A stretch of 64,000 nucleotides of DNA from Helicoverpa zea. Lineage: Eukaryota; Arthropoda; Insecta; Lepidoptera; Noctuidae. Both the position numbers and the translations under genes were made by a program. The DNA lies in NCBI RefSeq assembly GCF_022581195.2, contig NC_061473.1, positions 6,758,001-6,822,000 of the forward strand, given 5' to 3'. The notes below the pieces were generated by a model that was not told where the DNA came from, did no database searches, and was given only the letters and a program-made list of their open reading frames with translations. Within the stretch, counting starts at the first letter, position 1. Each line of letters begins with the position of its first letter. This document shows, piece by piece, positions 33,061 to 46,900 of the stretch.

Positions 33061-34760
33061 CTAAAAAGTAGAAAATAAATAATAGTTAAAAAAAAACTAA
33101 AAAACTTTTTATAGAAAACCGAACTAAAAAATAGAAAATAAATTTTAACACTTTCGCTGCCCAGCTCCGAAAAGCAATTCCTATCCACATGCCCAAAAAT
33201 ATTTTGTATAACTACATAACAACCCGGTATTCGAGTCCAACAGCGCAATTGTATCGGAACGGGACCCTTATGCCCGAAAACCCGGCGTCCGGGTTCACTT
33301 AAGCCCCGCCCACCGAGCGTAGGGCTACCCAAAATAATTTACTAGAATATAATTATTGTGCATTTTTGATCAGAATAAAGAAAATAAATCCCGTCTTGTT
33401 ATTTAATTTATTATGTTGTTAAAGAGACTATTTTTTTAATTTTAACGTACATTATGTTAGAACAGATTTACTTAATATGATTTATCGACATGTTTCTGTA
33501 AGCTTTTCTTTTAATCAATACAACGCCGACGTGCTTTGTTTTAACACCTGCATAGGATAACAAAGAAAATAAAAGTATCTAGTTTTTAGTTTAAATACTC
33601 GTAATCTCAAAAAACATGCCGACGCGCTTTGTTTGTCATTTTACGGGCCAGAGATAAAGAACCATAAATCTCGTTATTGCACAAAAGGCGATAGATGCAC
33701 TTTTGTTTTAACTTTAAAAAAAGTTTTCGGCAAACGATTAAAGGTCTTACTCAGGTAAAAACTTAACCCTTCTTTGCTGCTAAAAGTAGGTACGTATTCA
33801 GTTAATCAATTATAATTATACAAACATATACGAAGTTTATTTATTACTTCCGTTTATCGTATTACTTCCGTTTATGTTATTAATATTTTCAAAGAGATCC
33901 CCAAATGAGATACTTTCAAAAACCTTTGAAATCCGTAATTCTTCTCATATTTTGTAAATGATATGTGATTTAGCTGTAAACACTAGTATTTTTATATTAC
34001 TTTGACCTAATAATAAATTTATTTCCCATTTATATTAGGCAAGGATTATCTTTGCGAATTTAACGTCTCTTGATTTGGACATACATCAATAGATGGCGCG
34101 CGTGAGCGCATTATTACTAACATCAAACAAGATCTAACCTAAGTACGCATGTACCAAATTAATACAATACTGGAGTGAAGCAATAACTGGATGGAATAAT
34201 ACCAATTTACGTTTTCTAATCCGTTATAAACTAAAGCGATGTTTTTTCAATTGATTTCATTTATTTACTTTTGACAACCCTTACAGCTTACTTAGCTATG
34301 GACTCGCTATTCGGGTCCTGGGCATAGGCACATGCATCTATAGCTACACATAGCGACGACTCGGTATTCGGGTTGCGGGCATAAGGAATGAACTATGGTT
34401 CGACTCGAATCCCGGGTGCTGGGCATCGAAAGTGTGAATTTAAATTAAGAAAATAGTGTTAAAAATGTCAATGAATATAAATTAATAATAGTGTGAATTA
34501 AAAAATATATATATTTAAAAAAAAGCGTGGGGTGCTTTTTAAGATATTATCGAAATGAAAATCACTCTACTCATATCTGTCAATAAAATATTCATAACTA
34601 TTTTTTTTTTTATTCACACTATTATTAATTTATATTCATTGAAATTTTTAACACTATTTTTTTAATTTAAATTCATTAAAATTTATTTTCTATTTTTTAG
34701 TTCGGTTTTCTATAAAAAGCGTGTTTTTTAGTTTTTTAAACTATTATTTATTTTTTATCA
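33061..34760. repeat. Long palindromic (foldback) repeat split by a piggyBac-like element
   Basis: The left arm is 33061-33148 plus 34435-34500. The right arm is 34604-34760 reversed. Matching text includes TTTTTATAGAAAACCGAACT, TAAAAAATAGAAAATAAATT and AATGAATATAAATTAATAAT. The unpaired centre is about 100 bp. The left arm is interrupted at 33149-34434. No coding potential. The 2.7 kb between RpS12 and ZMYND10 otherwise holds worn repeat text only. Confidence 0.75.
33149..34434. mobile_element. Non-autonomous piggyBac-like element
   Basis: The left end CACTTTCGCTGCCCAGC, preceded by TTAA (33145-33148), and the right end GCTGGGCATCGAAAGTG are inverted repeats of the CAC/CCC-TTTCG-TGCCC kind used by piggyBac-like transposons. 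1,286 bp with no transposase frame. Sub-terminal repeats of a CCCGGTATTCG/GGGCAT type occur near both ends. The right flank lacks the expected second TTAA. Confidence 0.68.
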
Positions 34761-34946
34761 GTGTTATCGCCGTCACGAGGTAATGTGGAATAGCAACCAA
34801 GTTGACAGGACGAGTAAAATATAGCTTTGTGAATGATAAAAAAGACATTACTGTTGTAGTAGTAATATTTAATTAATGCTAAGAAATAAATACATTTAAT
34901 CAGACTACAACTCATCAAACAGAACGCACAAACTCAAATCAAGTTT

Positions 34947-37900
34947 CTAAACACAAATCTTCGCAAATTGATCGCAGAGTTCTTTGTGCTTCGGCCACTG
35001 TTGAACTTGGCATTCCCTGCAAAACATTCGTGGATTTTATTATAAGCTCGCACCCAATAATTCTATCTCTACGGTAGCTTAACGCTACGTCTAGCTTTCT
35101 CTACGGTAAGAAAAGCAACGGATAGATTGAATATTAGGAATGGCTGTTCTGTAAGCCTTCTATGAAAAAATATGTACTTAGATAAGTACTTAAATATTAG
35201 GTTCAGCAGCCAGGGAAATCAGTTCTTTATTTCTATTTCTTATGAAGACTAGATCTAAATAAAGTTAAGTAAAGCAATATTATAGCTTTTAGCTGGCGAG
35301 ATTAGAGAAGAGAACCTATCTTGATTCGCAGATCGAAATCAAAATGGCGGGAAGAATATGAAAGTTTAGGATTACCTACTTTCATATATTTCCCGCCCTT
35401 TATTACCCGTTCCGTTTTAAACGGCAACACTTACCTGCCACAATACCATTCCGTTTTACATCTCGAACATTTCTTAGTTGCCTTATCGCCGCATTTGGCA
35501 CACTTGGCGCCACCGCTGTCCAAAGCAAGGGCTGCATCGCTAGTGTACGACTCCAGCAGTTTCTTGGCCATGATCCGCGACTCTTCAGATCCATCCATGT
35601 GGAATAATTCCAGTTGGGCCTTAGCTAGAGACTTAGTTTTCTTGTGGACTTGCTTTAAGTAAGCGTCTTTTATCTGTGGTAGTGGAAGAACATTATAAAT
35701 TGGTAAGGACCCTATCGTCATCATAAAAAGCGTGGTTTCATATTCTTGTTATTCAGGCAGCTTGTACCAGCCAGTCTTACCGAGGGGTTTAGGGTTGCCC
35801 AAGTAACTAGGTTGAAGAGGTCAGATAGGCAGCCGCTCCATGTAAAATACGTACTCAGTTGGATCCGATTAGACTGGAAGCCGACGCCAACATAGTTGGA
35901 AGAAGACTAGACAGAAAGATACCTGTGGCACAATCTCAATGAGCGTACACCCAGGGTTCTTGACGCCGTTGGTACGGTTGTGAAGACTCGAGTAATCTCC
36001 AACTGCTAGGCGGCAGAGGAACATCTTCAGGTCGCCTAATGGCGGAATCTGGTCCAGCATGAGATCTGTCATCTTTACTTGCAACTGGGATAAAAGAAAA
36101 TGCAAGGTAAAGTTTCAATTCTACTTAAGGTAAGTGCTACTTTACTGAACGGCCTAGTTAGTTATCGGATCTAATAGATTTGAAAGCTGAAGTTACCAAT
36201 ATATTGTTTTATAAAGAATACAGAATACAGCTTTGGACTCTAAAGTTAAGGTCTTTTTGTTAAAGTTACAGGCTGGACAAAATTGAGGTAAAATTTCAGA
36301 ATAACAGAATAAAAACCTTCATTCTCCATTTAAATGTTACAAGGATCCCAAAATACTCACCCTGCAGAAAGCGCTGCGTCGGCACTCGTCTATAGTGTAG
36401 TAGTGTGCGAGACGTGGCTCCAACAATAGTTGACGCAAACACAACCACAGTTGCACCTCCGTGCGGTGCATCTGAGCCAAGTCCTCGGCTGACGGCTTGC
36501 TCCAACGACCGACTGGAATAAACCTCTTTTTAATAGACTTCCCAAAAAGGAGGTTGTCATTCAAATGTTTGTATTTTTAGTTAGCCTTTTTAACTTAATT
36601 GTCTAAACTTGGATTGTACCTATGTAAAATCTCTGTTTGTTTACATGGAATTATTTTTCCCATCCGTTTTTTTTTTGTGGCTGCAAATGCTTTCTCACGC
36701 ACCCTAAAAATAGTCAAAACGAAATGATGAAACGTGTCTAAATAGGTAACATGCCCGACCATGTCCTAGAACTTGACAGTTACATTTTTGCTATTCATGA
36801 AATATTAATTCTTAAGCGAAATTTAAATGCTCACAATTGAACATCTGAAGGTCTCCAGCCTCATTCCTCTTCATCCAGGGCTCGTGTATCAGCAGATGCG
36901 TCAGTAAGGAAGGCACGTCATGCGTTTTGTACAGATTGGTCGAGATGGAGGCGCCCGCGCCGCCTACCTCCATGTGCTCTGCTATGTAGCTAGAATGGGG
37001 TAGATGGTTGAATGTTAATGGGGCTTTTTTCTTCTGGCAATACTGGCGGGCTAAGAAAACTTGACTTAAGGAAGGTGGATAGACAGATATAATTATACTT
37101 TATTAGGTACACTAATTTTACACTTTTGATCTTAAATCTAGTTACAGTAGGTGACATAATGGCCGGTCCTATCGCTAAAAGCGATCTCTTCCAAACAAAC
37201 TATGGGATGAATTGAGATGAGAAGGAAAAGATTATACGGTACCCACATCATGCTTGTTTTTCAGGAGCAGACTTGAAGGAGTAGAAGGTATAAATCAAGC
37301 ATCGTTTTCTGGAGCCGAGTCAAAAAAGTGGATGAATAATTTATTCATCCTCTTTCTTCTTTCACGCAGCTTAAAAATGGCATTACCTTTATTCTGAATA
37401 AAGGTAATGCTATTTTTATGCTGCGTGATTGTTGGAAAAAGATATCCAGGAACAAAGATAGGTTTTTGTCAATAAACATAAGGTCAGCAGAGGGGTAAGC
37501 TGATGATGTACCTAACAACTGAACTATACTGAACCTATTTGAAGCTTCTAGGCTACAGTCGTCTTACCGCACAATTGAGATGCATCTCATGCTTATGTCG
37601 AACTGCAAATCGCGCTTCTGTCTCTCCAACTCTTCAATGGCCGTCTCCGATTCCAGATCTTTGGATGTCACTGGTTTCAAATAGTCGTTACTGCAACGAA
37701 GAATAGGTATATTTAAACTGTTTGAAAGGTCTTTTCATTGAAAACCCTATGTAGTGTATGCAGGTACATGTGCATCATTGTATAGGTTATGTCATTATTA
37801 TGACGCCTCGTGCGCATACGTCACTCGGTTATAAATACCGGATCGAGCGGTGGGGAGTCAGTCGTTGTCAGACTGTCGACCTGTGTGGTGGTGCGTTGGC

Positions 37901-40900
37901 GAGTCGATTAACATAATAAAATGAGCGTACAATACATTGGCGACGAGGATAAAACCGTGAGTGTTTGGACCAACAGTTACCTATTATCTAATTTTTATAA
38001 TTTTGAACTACCTATTAGTTCTGTGATCCAGAAAAATATTTGATATACAAGGTTATACTAAATAATTTGTCCTATTCATGCCTATACCAAATTAATGTAT
38101 GCTAAATAAGCTTTGATAACAAGTAACCTCTGACCGATGTTAATATTCAATCATATTAAAAAGTGCAAAAGGAAAGAAGGAAGGGAAGAGAGTAGAATGA
38201 CAAAGTATACATAACTTTTATGTTCATGTATGTATCACCCGAATTGCAAACAAATTTTAACCTTTTTACGTAATTCTTTGTTTAAGTTTACCTTGCTACA
38301 ATTCTAATGGAAGTAGCAATATTTATTGCAGGTGTTAATATTTATCAAATGAGTAATTTATAATACAAAATCATTACTTGGTGATCAGTTTACTCATTCT
38401 TAAACCTGCATCAAAGTTTATTCAATAATAGGCATTTATTGGAAGCAATATAAAGTTGCTGGTTGTTGAATTGTCGTCAAGACGATTTTAGCAGTGGTGG
38501 GATTTCCTAGAGGATATAATACAATAACCTATTTGCCTTATAATCAATTGTGTTTAATAATTGTTGTGCTTGCATGCCAACAAGGCGCAATGTACACGGA
38601 TCTTATTATGTTGTTTACAATCCTATTTTGTAAGTGCCTGCATTCTAAGCAAATAAAGACCTATTCTATTCCAAAAATCTGCTGGTCATTAAATTGACAG
38701 CTTGACGGTTAGCAGTAGTGTATATCTACTGGTCATTAGATTGACAGCTTGGCAGTTGGCAGTAGCGTGTATCTACTGGTCATTAGATTGACAGCTTGAC
38801 AGTTGGCAGTAGTGTGTATCTACTGGTCATTAAATTGACAGCCTGATTGTTGGCAGTAGTCTATATCTACTGGTCATTGAATTGACAGCTTGATGGTTGG
38901 CAGTAGTGTGTATCTACTGGTCATTAAATTGACAGCCTGATTGTTGGCAGTAGTCTATATCTACTGGTCATTGAATTGACAGCTTGATGGTTGGCAGTAG
39001 TGTATATCTACTGGTCATTGAATTGACAGCTTGATGGTTGGCAGTAGTGTGTATCTACTGGTCATTAAATTGACAGCCTGATTGTTGGCAGTAGTCTATA
39101 TCTACTGGTCATTGAATTGACAGCTTGATGGTTGGCAGTAGTGTATATCTACTGGTCATTAAATTGACAGCTTGGCAGTTGGCAGTAGTCTATATCTACT
39201 GGTCATTAAATTGACAGCTTGACAGTTGGCAGTAGTCTATATCTACTGGTCATTAAATTGACAGCTTGACAGTTAACGGTAGTGAACGTCTACTGGTCAT
39301 TCAATTGACTGTACACGCATAAATTATCTGGCGATAGTTGTCAACTACTGCAACAACTAAATAGTAAATCTTGATAATTTTTATATTTTCTGTGCCCGGT
39401 GATTTGGATCATAAAAAGCTTCCAAACTTAACTTCTCAGAGTCTAGTCAACAACTTATACCTGCTATATTGTTCTGGTACTTAACTAACTTAATTCAAGT
39501 GCTTGCAATATAGAGGATATTACAAGAACAAACTGGTGGGTTATATACTCAACGGTTCTACAAATGACAAACATGTGCTAGGTATCTAGTTTAACAAACA
39601 GCACATTGAGGGACCGTAGTAGGTTGGCCATGTATGTTGAAGAACTCGCCCAGCTATACTGGTATGTATTCACCTATGCACAACATCCAAGTCCATCAAC
39701 ACCTCTAGTGGGTTGCCTACCCATAATAGTGTTAATTATAACAGTTGCTCAGTCACCCTAGGTATAATTTCAATACTTTTACTTTATTTTGCTGTATTAA
39801 AGAGGTTGTTATACAACAGAGATATTCCAGAAGATACAGAACAGTAGAACAGCATACAAGCAGCAATACTAGCTGGAAAATGTGGATCAAAATTTTGGTA
39901 TTCAATAGATAGAATCTTTGGTAAACATGCTAGCTCACAATTGTAATTTCAGTACTTTAGGTTGATATAAAACTCTTAGATCAAAAGAATATGGAACTAA
40001 GCATTGGAGCAATCTGTGATTTATTTGACAATGCTACTTTATCTACCCAACTGCCTCGTTGGTCTAGCTGTCGCAAGCGCGGCTGCTGAGCACGAGGTCT
40101 CGGGTTCGATTCCCGGGTCGGGCCTGGAAGTTGGTGATTGATACACCCGTGCATCGGAAAGCACGTAAATGTCGGTCCTGCGCCTGATCTCTTTCCGGTC
40201 GTGTCGGATTGCCGTCCCATCGGGTTATGAGAGTGAAGGAACAGTGAGTGCACTTGTGTCTGCGCAAATGCTTGTGCACTATAATATGTCCTGCGCAGTT
40301 GGCTAATCCCCTTACGTGAGTACAGCCGCCGTAGCCGATAATCGGCTAGGAGGACATCATCATCATTTACCCAACTGGGCCTTCTCATCTGTGACAAAAA
40401 ATATTTTAAGGATGATACCTGGAAGGAGTTCCAATGTAGATACTTACTCTGGGAACTGTCTAATGATGATTAGCTCATGGATGATTGTTGCAATCAAGTT
40501 CTCAAAAGTTGATGATTGCGTGTGCTTTTAAAACCTTCAAGATTCAGGCTTGAATGAATTTTAATTGGTATCTTAGCCTCTTTTTTATTGATTTACATTG
40601 GTGTTTACAAATAGTTTAACAAAGTGGCCCTCATTATAATATTGTTATTTGCCAATTATGTTTTACAGTATTGCAGTACCAATAAGCAGTATAAGTACAT
40701 TGAGAGTTGTGGAAGAATATGCTTCCATAGGGGCGAATAACATAACCATATATGAACATATATGAAATAGAATCCATTTATTGATCTCAAGTTAATAAAT
40801 CATCACATTAATATATTCTTGAAGTGCACACCTACTTGTAATATAAAGTTGTGTAATTTCCTCAACCCATCCCATAAGATAAGATCCATATGGGTGGTGG

Positions 40901-43900
40901 GATGGATATCTATTAACAAAATAATGTCTTGTGTCCATAGCGTTAGGGTTAATAATAATTGATCTTAGAATACCAATCTTAGGTTACCGTAAGACAATTG
41001 GACTCGCACGAGAGGTAAAGAACTTTATCACTATTTACATTTATCGACATTTATTACTCTTTTGTGCTAATTAAACTACACAGTTGCGTCGACATTTGGT
41101 TAATAATAACTAAAATATTAGAAGGCAGTACTCCTTGATACGGCACGTATTGTGAGGAGGTTTCTGTCTCTGGGACCCTAACCACCGGTACCTTGGACCC
41201 TGGGCCCGATATCGGTGGTAACCTATTTTTTATATTTTTAAATGTTTTTTATTTTTATATTTAATATTTGAAAGTGTAAATTATATGTTCTAAATAAATA
41301 AATGACCACTAAAATATTATTAAGTTCCTAAGTCCTACTGCAAAATATAATCTGAGTAAGTGTTCCTTAAAGTATAGGAAGTAAAATTGCCCTTAGTCAC
41401 CAAATCGTTTAAAAATTTACTGGGGTGCTGTCCCTATAAAAGATAATAATATTTTTATATTCTGGTTGTCTAACTGAAACAACGTAGATAAAGTCAGCTG
41501 CAATAAAGGGTAAGCGCTTTTGAACGAAACTATAAACATACTTATGCAGCCAGTTATACTTACATAAAAAAAAAAAAAAAAATATTACGCGGTCATGAAA
41601 TTGGAAAAGCGTAAAATATTAAAAATGGAAGCAGCACAAAGCTGATCATCAAATTGATGAGGTCAAGTATGACATGAGAGCAGCATAGCTGCTCATGAAA
41701 TTGAGATATAGAATTAGAATCCCACATTTATCTATGTGTAGACAGATGTTTTAGAAAGGTTAGCGGTTGTTTTGCAAAAGGAAAATTGCATCGACTAGAA
41801 AACTGTTTGTGAGCTGCTGTCACCTTGTTGAAAGGAAGAAGAGCATGAGTTGAGGGTCAGGGACTCTTCTATTTTATGGTGATGCAGAATGTCACAGCTT
41901 CAAAATATATAGTGCAAAGTTAGTGACACCTGTTAAAGTGCGTTCGTTGCATAATATGGTTCTAATTAGTTAAAATCTGATTCGTAATGTTACTTTACAC
42001 CTTCGTTATAATCAATATATAACCATGATACTAAAAAGCTTACCATCAAAGCATAATAATTCTTTGACTACTTAAATTTTTGAAAACCACATTAGGAAAA
42101 GCAAACAAACATTACAGAACGCAATGTCCGGTGATAATAGTGTTCTTGGATGCCTAACCGAAATATAAGTATTCCTATCGCACTATTATATGCAGTAAGG
42201 TATTCATATGTTGGGTGTTGAATGCTAAGAAGCTTACAGTTTCTTGACTAGATATTGGACATACATTGATGTAGGGTATTTAAAGCCTATATCAGAATTT
42301 CAGCGAGTGTACTAGCAGAAACGTGCAAAGTACCAGCGCTGATCAATAGGGTTGAAGACCAGATTGTTTGTTACATTGCTGAGATAATGATAGGCTTTGA
42401 TATTCCACTCTCAAATTAAAAACTACATATTACCAAAATTAGTTGAGTTAGTATTCTCTTGCTTACAAGGCACACAAAGTACTTAACTCGTACATAGAAC
42501 TACAATTTAAACCATTAAATTGGTGACAAAATATGTGATCGCCATTAAATTGGAGACAAAGTATGTGGTCACCATTAAATGGGTGACAAAGTATGGAGTC
42601 ACCATTAAATTGGAGACAAAGTATGTGATCACCATTAAATGGGTGATAAAGTATGGAGTCACCATTAAATTGGAGACAAAGTATGTGGTCACCATTAAAT
42701 GGGTGACAAAGTATATGGTCATCATCAAATTGGAAACAGTCCATCTAGGTCACCATTCAATTGGGACGATCTTATGTGATTACTTTCCTCGTACGGCTCG
42801 TACGGTTTTGAATGAGTGAAAAGCATTGATGAGGTACCCTAGTGCCGATCTTTTACCTTGGAACAATGCATTCTGTATCAGTTTTAAGTGAAGTCGAACC
42901 AAGCAAGATGAGTGCTCATTATCTGAAGGTACAGCAATATTTGAGACTTGCTTGATTTCACATGGACTGATTGGCGGGATGTCTGCCAAATGGACGGATC
43001 ATCTCTAGTGTAGATATAATACAGGGCCGGAACAGCGGCTACAAAACCTGAAGTTAAACTTGCCGGCCTGATATCACTGCTACGAATTTGTCTTGTTGAG
43101 CCTGAAGCAGATGCTGGTATGTTACCATCTGCAAAGGGACGGATTTTTATTTATGTTTTTTTCACAAGGGAAGGGATGTAGTGTCCTGCAGTATCACCGA
43201 TATCTGTCGTCTCCTTAAATGGAAAGGGAAATGAAATGGAAACGGAACAAAGTAAATCAGTTTGATGGCAGTGTGATCGGTGGACTGATCTGATAGCGTG
43301 GTTTTGTTGTGCTGCAGGTGTTTGATAGATCTTTAAGAAATTACCAAAATATTTATGAGTTTGATTGTTGGACTTTTTGAAACAAGGTTAAAATCAAAAC
43401 AACAAGGGAGAGATGTAGTGTATGCAGGTACATGTGCATCATTGTATAGGTTATGTCATTATTATGACGCCTCGTGCGCATACGTCACTCGGTTATAAAT
43501 ACCGGATCGAGCGGTGGGGAGTCAGTCGTTGTCAGACTGTCGACCTGTGTGGTGGTGCGTTGGCGAGTCGATTAACATAATAAAATGAGCGTACAATACA
43601 CCCTAAATTGTACCTGTAACGTTAATTAATTATTTATCATTGTCTAAAAGCAAGATAAAAAAAAACCGTCGTAGGTATATTCAGTTTAAACTAATTTGAT
43701 GTAATGGACATACCACACCCAGTAAGTTCTACTCTTTTGTGAAAGAAAACAACCATAAGGATCTAAACCTTTGATTACTTCAAAAATCCTGAACGCAATA
43801 TGAGAAAGTTAAAGACAGGGCCAATAGCACCGAGGCTTTTATCCGGCAATCTACAAAACAGTTCCAAAGAAGAAGAATATATCGGGTGTGTCGTTCATAA

Positions 43901-46900
43901 TCACAATTAATTCTATCACATGTACTTCATGATATTCTATAGCGAATTGTAAAAAAAAAATAACATAATCCATTCAGTGGTTTAGCCACAGGACTCATTT
44001 TTCGTTTTCATAATTTACAACATCATGTGTAAATATGGCGTCCACGGCCGATTTCGGCCACGGCGGCTGTTCTGATTTAAGGAGATCAGCCAGCGCAGGA
44101 CATATTATAGTGCACGAGCATTTGCGCAGACACAGGTGCACTCACTATTCCTTAACTCTCATAGCCCGATGGGACGGTAATCCGACACGACCGGAGAGAG
44201 ATCAGGCGCAGGACCGACATTTACGTGCTCTCCGATGCACGGGTAAATGAAATGTAAAGGATTATAATATTATCATGTGTAAAGCAGAGATAAAGTTAGG
44301 AGTATCGAATGTTTTGATCAGTTGACAGCTGTCAGTTTTCAAGGGAGAATTTCAGCTGTTTGTAATGACTGACTTCTATATGGTGTTCCAATTTTCGCAC
44401 ATTTTTATTCTATTTACTTTGTTTGAAAAATGCATTTTTTTATTTTTACGTATTTTTCTTTTTTCTTTGTGTTAATCGACATATATTAACCAGTATATTA
44501 ACGCATTTCATTTAATGTGATTATGAACGACACACCCGATATAATGTATACTTTACTGACTTGATAAGAGCTAAGAGTGCCGTGAGCTGGTCAACAGCAT
44601 AGTTGAGCAAGTCCACCACGACCTCATTGATGCACTGCGCTCCGTCCTCGTGGAAGAGGACCGTCTCCAACAAGCCAACGGCTGCAGCCTCGTGGTATAA
44701 CTGGAAATACGAAGCCACTTCAACATCCAGCATAACGTGGTGCTAAGGAGTTTGCTCTGCAACTCCTTCACAGGGGCCCGATTCTCCTAAGTTAATAATG
44801 TCAAAATCGAATAGAAATCGAATCGCAATATGATCGTAATAGCAGTTTTAACCATATCGGGCATTCTGCTACTAATAAAAGACCAATCGTATTCGATTGA
44901 CATTTGATTGGTGTGCGATTGGTATTTTATTTATTTATTTATTATGTTAAAACGGTTTACACACCAATTACATTAACATAAACAAAAAAAAAACGAAAAG
45001 AAAAACAAAAGAACATATTGTTATAAAATAATAAAAACAAAACTTAATAATATTACAGAATAAAATATTAAAAACACAACAAAAGGTAAATATACAATTT
45101 AAATTAGACTACACAAATTAAACACGTTCACATAGGCTAAGACAAAAACACATTATTATTTTAAAATCATCAGCGAATAAATCACAGTTCGGTTCAGCTT
45201 CCATGAGGTCGTTGAACATAGCTAGAGCACGGGGAACCGGTGATGAGGCGCGGGCCACTGTGCGACTTGTAGGTGCGGCAAGTAGACGGTGTTTTCGACC
45301 TCGGAGGTACTTATTAGGGACGTAGAGACGAATCAGCTCATTGTGCAGATCAGGGGCATCTGTTATCCCTCTACATATTTTAAGCATGATGCTCAGCTGG
45401 TCATAGGCTCTTCTAGTTTGCAACATATTAAATCCTGGATGTCCAACAAGAAATTTGGTTGGATATAAATATGGATAATATCCAGACCGAAATTTATAAA
45501 AGAACCGCAAAAATGCCTTTTGGACTTTTTCAAGCATTAGTACATATTTAGCTTCATACGGGTTCCAAACACAAGAGCTCGCTTCTAATTTGCTTCTGAC
45601 AAGCGTAGAGTATAAGAGCCGCACGACATGCGCGTTTTGAAAATCTCGTGCGTTTCTTAGAACGAACCCCAGTCGTCTAAACGAGTCTTTAGCAACAGTA
45701 GAAATATGGTCATGATATGCTATTATGATGGTATGCTATTTTGGTAATTTTGGTCTATACGGTAGTTTGCTGTGCAATCATTTTGCAATCGTAAATCATT
45801 TGCAGACAAAATGATTCATTATTGAATGACAGAAAAGGATAAAAACGTTTATTTCAAAGAAAAAATAGCGGAATACCACATAGGCTTCAATCGTAATCGA
45901 TTTGGGATCGGATCTCAGTCGAATCGAGTCGAACGTCAATAGTATATTGCTTATTAAGCTACTTAAGCAATGCTTAAGTAAAATTAGGAGAATCGGGCCC
46001 CAGTAAAGACGTATAAGTTAAAAAGGCCGGGCGGTTTTAGGGACCGTCTTTTGTTTTAGTCTTCGAATAGCTCTAGGGTCCGATTCTTCGAAGTTAATAA
46101 TGTCAAAATCGAATAGAAATTGAATCACAATTGATCGCAATAGCAGTTTTAACCATATCGGGCATCTGCTACTAATATAAGACCAATCGTATTCCAACGA
46201 CATTCGATTGGTTTGCGATTGGTCTGCTATTTTGGTGATTTTGGTCTATACGGTAGTTTGCTCTACAAACAAAAGACCTGAAGACTAACTTACCACCATA
46301 TAAACCCCGAAAGTGTTCTCAGGGGCGGGTTCTAATTTTATAATTTGTGGAAATATCTTGGTGCGCCACACTTGAATGCATATTGCTTCGTAGACTAACA
46401 CCGGGAGCTGTAAACAAAGCATGAAATTCAAATGTTCAATACAGCTTTTCTGTTCAATCCTTCTCCGTGTGAGAGGAGGCCTGTGCCCAGCAGTGGGACG
46501 ATAAAAAGGCTGTAACAGTAATACAGCTTTTGGTTTTAACAAAGAGGTCTTATGAACAGTTCATATGAAATTATAGACATTAAAATGATACCGAGCGCTT
46601 CTCTATGGTTTTTACAAAGAAAAAATATGAAGAAGGTACCTTCCCAGCCGAAATAAGGGTTTCTTTGGTGAGCTCCTCTTGCAATGAAGAAGCTTCTAAG
46701 ACGGCTTGCTGGTTCAGTTTCTGCAATCTTATGTGCCAATCCACCCATCTGCAAGGAAAGTTAATGATTTGGTAGGTACTTAGACCATGGACCGTAGGTA
46801 ATAGAAGAGTAAAGCATTATGTTATTTAGTTAAAGTAGTCAAAGATATTTCGCTGGTATTCAACAGTACTCGAGTTAAACTGGATGTTGACTGTATATTA

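Larger units (their letters stand above)
37750..43600 (+). mobile_element. Non-coding LTR retrotransposon (LARD-like)
   Basis: 5,851 bp between identical 187-bp LTRs with a 5-bp target duplication CCCTA (37745-37749 and 43601-43605). Right after the 5' LTR, TTGGCGACGAGGAT begins with TGG two bases in, as a tRNA primer-binding site should. Right before the 3' LTR lies the purine run AAGGGAGAGA, a polypurine tract. There is no gag, protease, RT or integrase frame; the longest frames are short and coincide with tandem repeats or a SINE. It must have moved using enzymes from another element. It lies in ZMYND10 intron 4, opposite in strand, and contains two tandem arrays and a SINE. Confidence 0.9.

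Noticed and set aside
33006..33332. A 108-codon minus-strand frame
   Set aside because: It runs across the junction of the foldback arm and the piggyBac-like end with low-complexity Phe/Leu runs; no protein-like features.
38679..39309. CRISPR-like look of regularly spaced repeats
   Set aside because: The 47-bp units are directly adjacent with no unique spacers, inside an LTR element of an animal genome. A plain tandem array.
42463..42819. Repetitive open frames on both strands (VTKYV... and DHILCHPFNG... type)
   Set aside because: Produced by the 30-bp tandem array, whose length is a multiple of three.
44557..44560. GTAAAG donor (44556) for ZMYND10 exon 4
   Set aside because: It would make exon 5 begin with an in-frame TAA. 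The GTCAGT donor three to four bases earlier joins AA to T and keeps the reading frame.
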